Shown piece after piece: positions 34,116-35,995 of a stretch of 35,995 bases of DNA (the first letter of the stretch is position 1; every line of letters starts with the position of its first letter). The notes under the pieces were generated by a model that did no database searches, was not told where the DNA came from, and worked only from the letters and a program-made list of their open reading frames with translations. This DNA comes from an uncultured Clostridia bacterium (GTDB taxonomy: Bacteria; Bacillota; Clostridia; TANB77; UBA1234), in assembly GCA_947588905.1 (NCBI GenBank), contig CANQBB010000010.1, forward strand, positions 1-35,995, read 5' to 3'. The translations under genes and the position numbers were made by a program.

Positions 34116-34634
34116 TCACTCCTTTCTCAGCATTTCGTTCACAGTGGTGTTGGGTCGCAACTGGAAGAAGATGAAGTCCATGAGGGGGACATCCACCTTA
34201 TCCAGGTCTTCAAGCCAGACGGCGTCAGCCGCGAAAGGCTCTACGAACTCCTCGTAGGGTATGTGAGCAATATCTTCAATGCTTTTTGCAGCACCTTTGA
34301 TGTACTCGACGATATCCGCAACGAAGAGCCGACCGTCATCCACGTAGCAAACCGAAGCCCTCGTACCGTTGGTCTCAGGCGTCAGTAGCAAGGCACACTT
34401 TCGGTAGCCTCTGCTGCGAAGCAAATGGAGCAGACAGAGGCTCCAGTGCAGGCAGCATCCCGAAAGTTCGCGCATTTCGAACATGTGCTGGTACACAAGC
34501 CGAAGCGCATCGTCGGTCGTGAGGTTAGCCTGATAGGCTTCCGTGCATGCGAGGTATCCCTTGGATTCTCCCACAACATACTCGTAGCCAAACTGAGTCA
34601 GAAACCGAATCAGAGAAACGACAACATCCTTCAT
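34116..34634 (-). CDS. GC-rich foreign gene, possible transglutaminase-like protein, 172 aa
   Basis: MKDVVVSLIRFLTQFGYEYV then GCCLHWSLCLLHLLRSRGYR, RASVCYVDDGRLFVADIVEY and KVDVPLMDFIFFQLRP. The Gly-Cys-containing helix, followed after about 35 residues by an Asp at the end of a strand pair, resembles the Cys-His-Asp layout of transglutaminase-like cysteine proteases; the middle His is not evident, so the call is tentative. The gene is about half G+C with CGC/CTC/GCC codons, while neighbours are about a quarter, so it is a recent acquisition. Start at 34634 chosen because AAAGGAG is 7 nt upstream; the ATG at 34640 is too close. Confidence 0.6.
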   Translation of the reverse strand: MKDVVVSLIRFLTQFGYEYVVGESKGYLACTEAYQANLTTDDALRLVYQHMFEMRELSGCCLHWSLCLLHLLRSRGYRKCALLLTPETNGTRASVCYVDDGRLFVADIVEYIKGAAKSIEDIAHIPYEEFVEPFAADAVWLEDLDKVDVPLMDFIFFQLRPNTTVNEMLRKE

Positions 34635-34797
34635 ATGCATACTCCTTTCGTATTTTGGTTCGGATGTGTGGATGATTGAGTGACTCTATATGAATTGAGC
34701 AATAGCTCAAGAATACTTGTAGCACAACACTACGATTTACATAATACCATAATTTACATAAAAAATCAAGAGGAATTTAAATTTTTTTGAAATTTTC

Positions 34798-34826
34798 TTG
34801 ACCTTTTTGCATATTTATGTTAACAT
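34798..34826 (+). promoter_or_regulatory. promoter of the structured RNA
   Basis: TTGACC at 34798-34803, exactly 17 nt, TAACAT at 34821-34826; transcription would start near 34833. Confidence 0.65.
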
Positions 34827-34832
34827 ATAAAG

Positions 34833-35168
34833 CAGTGAGGATTTTATTGGAGACAAACCCTATATATTATTTAAGATGTAGATGGCGCTCTGCTTCTCAT
34901 TGCGGTAGAAGTTGAGTAGGTTTTGTCTCAAGTGTGGTGTTCAACAGTGACCCCATGCGTCGACCCTTTGGTATGAGAGTAGATTAGTGGTTGCACACTG
35001 GTTGAAATCATGGTACACAAAGGTACCGCAAGACCAGGAGAAAGCACATCGGAAATTTTCCCTACCCCGTGTGTACCCACGCGGTATGTGTGAAGGAAAA
35101 CACCGAGCTTGCCGAAGTGGCAGTGTGAGTATCTTTTAATAGGCGTGATATCAATTCACGCCTTTTGC
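34833..35168 (+). ncRNA. structured non-coding RNA of about 335 nt, family not identified
   Basis: A markedly GC-richer block with promoter and terminator but no open frame of gene length. GAGACAAACC near 34850 pairs with GGTTTTGTCTC near 34921 around an inner CTTCT/AGAAG hairpin. TTCAAC...GTG near 34949 pairs with CAC...GTTGAA near 35001. CCGTG/CACGCGG and TTTTCC/GGAAAA form a third domain at 35055-35102, and TGCC-GAAG-TGGCA a fourth. The diagnostic motifs of RNase P, tmRNA, SRP RNA and T-box leaders are not seen. An unrecognised regulatory or structural RNA is my best reading. The next gene to the right is more than 800 nt away, so it is not a leader. Confidence 0.7.
35142..35166 (+). terminator. 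terminator of the structured RNA
   Basis: GGCGTGA pairs with TCACGCC around a 7-nt loop, then TTTT. Confidence 0.85.
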
Positions 35169-35174
35169 ATTTCT

Positions 35175-35204
35175 AAAAACTGCCAATCCTATATGGTAGT
35201 TTTT
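35175..35204 (+). terminator. second terminator after the structured RNA
   Basis: AAAAACTGCCA pairs with TGGTAGTTTTT (one G-T pair) around ATCCTATA, just 9 nt past the first terminator; bidirectional by its A and T flanks. Confidence 0.7.
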
Positions 35205-35259
35205 CTATAAAAGAAAAAGTAAATGAAAATTGTAAAAAAACAATAAGAAAGATTAAAAT

Positions 35260-35301
35260 ATCAATCAATTTACCACAATATATTATAGTTTATATAAATT
35301 G
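35260..35301. repeat. 42-bp direct repeat, copy 1
   Basis: Begins ATCAATCAATTTACCACA and ends TTTATATAAATTG. Differs from the copy at 35782-35823 at three positions. Confidence 0.85.
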
Positions 35302-35450
35302 CAATTATACATAGACTATTAAAAATCAATGATTTTGTTAATGTTTTGCTTGAAAATATGAATTTATATATAATATTTACTGCTGTTTTTTGTTCAAGAA
35401 TTATTGACTTCTATCATAAAATATACTAAAATAAAAATAGATAAAGGAAA

Positions 35451-35590
35451 ACCGCATAAACGGTTAGCCTCATGAATATTTAAAAATAATCACTAGTTCG
35501 GCTAAAATGAACTAAATCTAAAAAGTGTCTAACTTTTTGGGTTCAGTTCATTCTTTAGGAGGTTTCCTAATGAAAAGAAATGGCTAACCG
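35451..35590. ncRNA. structured element with competing stems and a tiny leader ORF
   Basis: Outer stem CGGTTAGCC (35461-35469) with GGCTAACCG (35582-35590). The same CGGTT can instead pair with AACCG at 35451-35455. Inside, ATGAACT/AGTTCAT encloses AAAAAGT/ACTTTTT, and AGTTC at 35495 competes for GAACT. TTAGGA/TCCTAA hides an AGGAGG that precedes ATG AAA AGA AAT GGC TAA (35570-35587), a five-codon frame. The alternatives suggest a switch or attenuator, or the folded end of a small mobile element. No gene directly follows. Confidence 0.6.
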
Positions 35591-35681
35591 CTCTGTTATT
35601 CCCTTTATCTATGCGAACAGTATATCGCATACGTGGTTGCTTGACAAGGCGAACATTAAAAAAATATTTATTGATAAATCG

Positions 35682-35714
35682 AAAAAAATCTTGTAATTAA
35701 CTACAAGATTTTTT
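35682..35714 (+). terminator. intrinsic terminator
   Basis: AAAAAAATCTTGTA pairs with TACAAGATTTTTT around ATTAAC; it can act in both directions and may end the transcript of the structured element. Confidence 0.8.
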
Positions 35715-35781
35715 ATAATTTTTTGGAATCATTGTTGTAAATATTTACAACTTTTTTTCTCACTTAACAATTTACAGAAAC

Positions 35782-35823
35782 ATCAATCAATTTACTACAA
35801 TATATCATAATTTATATAAATTG
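35782..35823. repeat. 42-bp direct repeat, copy 2
   Basis: 39 of 42 positions match 35260-35301. The two copies bracket the structured element and its terminator, 522 bp apart. Confidence 0.85.
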
Positions 35824-35973
35824 TATCAGTAGAAATATAATATTTTTTTCAAAAACTTGCTCTGTTCACTTTTTTTTTATTAAAAAATGTTGTATGTTGG
35901 TAAACATAGGAAATGATGATAAGCAGATGTGGTTTTGCCACCAATTATACGAATTATCGTAGGAGAGGTGGTG

Positions 35974-35995
35974 ATGTTTATGGTTAAAGTGATAC
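35974..35995 (+). CDS. 5' end of a gene cut off by the window
   Basis: ATG TTT ATG GTT AAA GTG ATA reads to the end. AGGAGAGGTGGTG lies directly upstream. GCCACC at about 35938 can pair with GGTGGT, putting AGGAG in the loop, so translation could be regulated. Either ATG, 35974 or 35980, may be used. The family cannot be told from seven codons. Confidence 0.5.

Noticed and set aside
34065..34725. Several open frames on both strands in the GC-rich segment
   Set aside because: Shadows of the reverse-strand gene 34116-34634, which alone has a good ribosome binding site and a following terminator.
34850..35130. T-box or cobalamin riboswitch reading of the structured RNA (GGTACCGC and TGGCAGTG seen)
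   Set aside because: The other required motifs and a downstream target gene are missing; the RNA ends in its own terminator more than 800 nt before the next gene.

Overview
The window is about 36 kb of very AT-rich DNA. Most genes have strong AGGAGG-type ribosome binding sites, TTG/GTG/ATG starts and the standard genetic code. With a MerR regulator, an SBP lipoprotein, a hybrid histidine kinase and a type I-B CRISPR-Cas locus, this points to a low-GC Bacillota, probably a gut Clostridia-like bacterium. One gene near 34.1-34.6 kb is clearly GC-rich and looks foreign.

Layout. 0.3-6.1 kb is accessory and partly decayed: an unknown small protein, a UvrD-type helicase with an inserted nuclease-like segment, a twice-frameshifted DUF3427/DUF3883 gene, a protein with a sigma-70 region-2-like segment, and an N-terminally truncated ADP-ribosylglycohydrolase. 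6.1-18.4 kb is a complete type I-B locus in one direction: cas6, cas8b (with an internal in-frame start that should make Cas11), cas7, cas5, cas3, a leader, an array of 54 repeats and 53 spacers, then cas4, cas1 and cas2. Both cas6 and cas1 carry a single-base insertion that breaks the reading frame. 18.4-24.3 kb is a patchwork of very small genes: two paralogous Sm-like proteins, and two related families of 66-68 aa proteins (here called A and B). Part of the A/B cluster is laid out as a large inverted repeat around a centre holding four stem-loop elements. A 43-nt hairpin/U-tract element occurs three times there. 24.5-27.8 kb holds a YfcE-like phosphodiesterase and a MerR repressor gene with a perfect palindromic operator in its promoter, followed by a VIT/von Willebrand A protein. 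27.8-29.6 kb holds two unknown reverse-strand genes and an ASCH protein. A tRNA-Ser(CGA) follows, with a detached 29-bp copy of its 3' end 183 bp away. 30.0-34.0 kb is a hybrid sensor kinase with two receiver domains plus a solute-binding lipoprotein. 34.0-36.0 kb holds the GC-rich gene, a promoter-driven structured RNA of about 335 nt, a second structured element with mutually exclusive pairings flanked by 42-bp direct repeats, and the first codons of a gene that runs off the end.

How the parts work together. The CRISPR locus has every interference and adaptation gene, and its leader-proximal repeats are identical, so it was active recently. If the cas6 and cas1 frameshifts are real, crRNA maturation and spacer acquisition would now be impaired. 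Four frameshifts between 3.3 and 17.3 kb can each be repaired by removing a C that precedes a G, so a common cause (sequence error or a shared mutational process) should be tested before the genes are called dead. The best candidate for something undescribed is the 18.9-23.7 kb cluster of A/B small proteins with its repeated hairpin and inverted-repeat layout; the structured RNAs at 34.8 and 35.45 kb come next.
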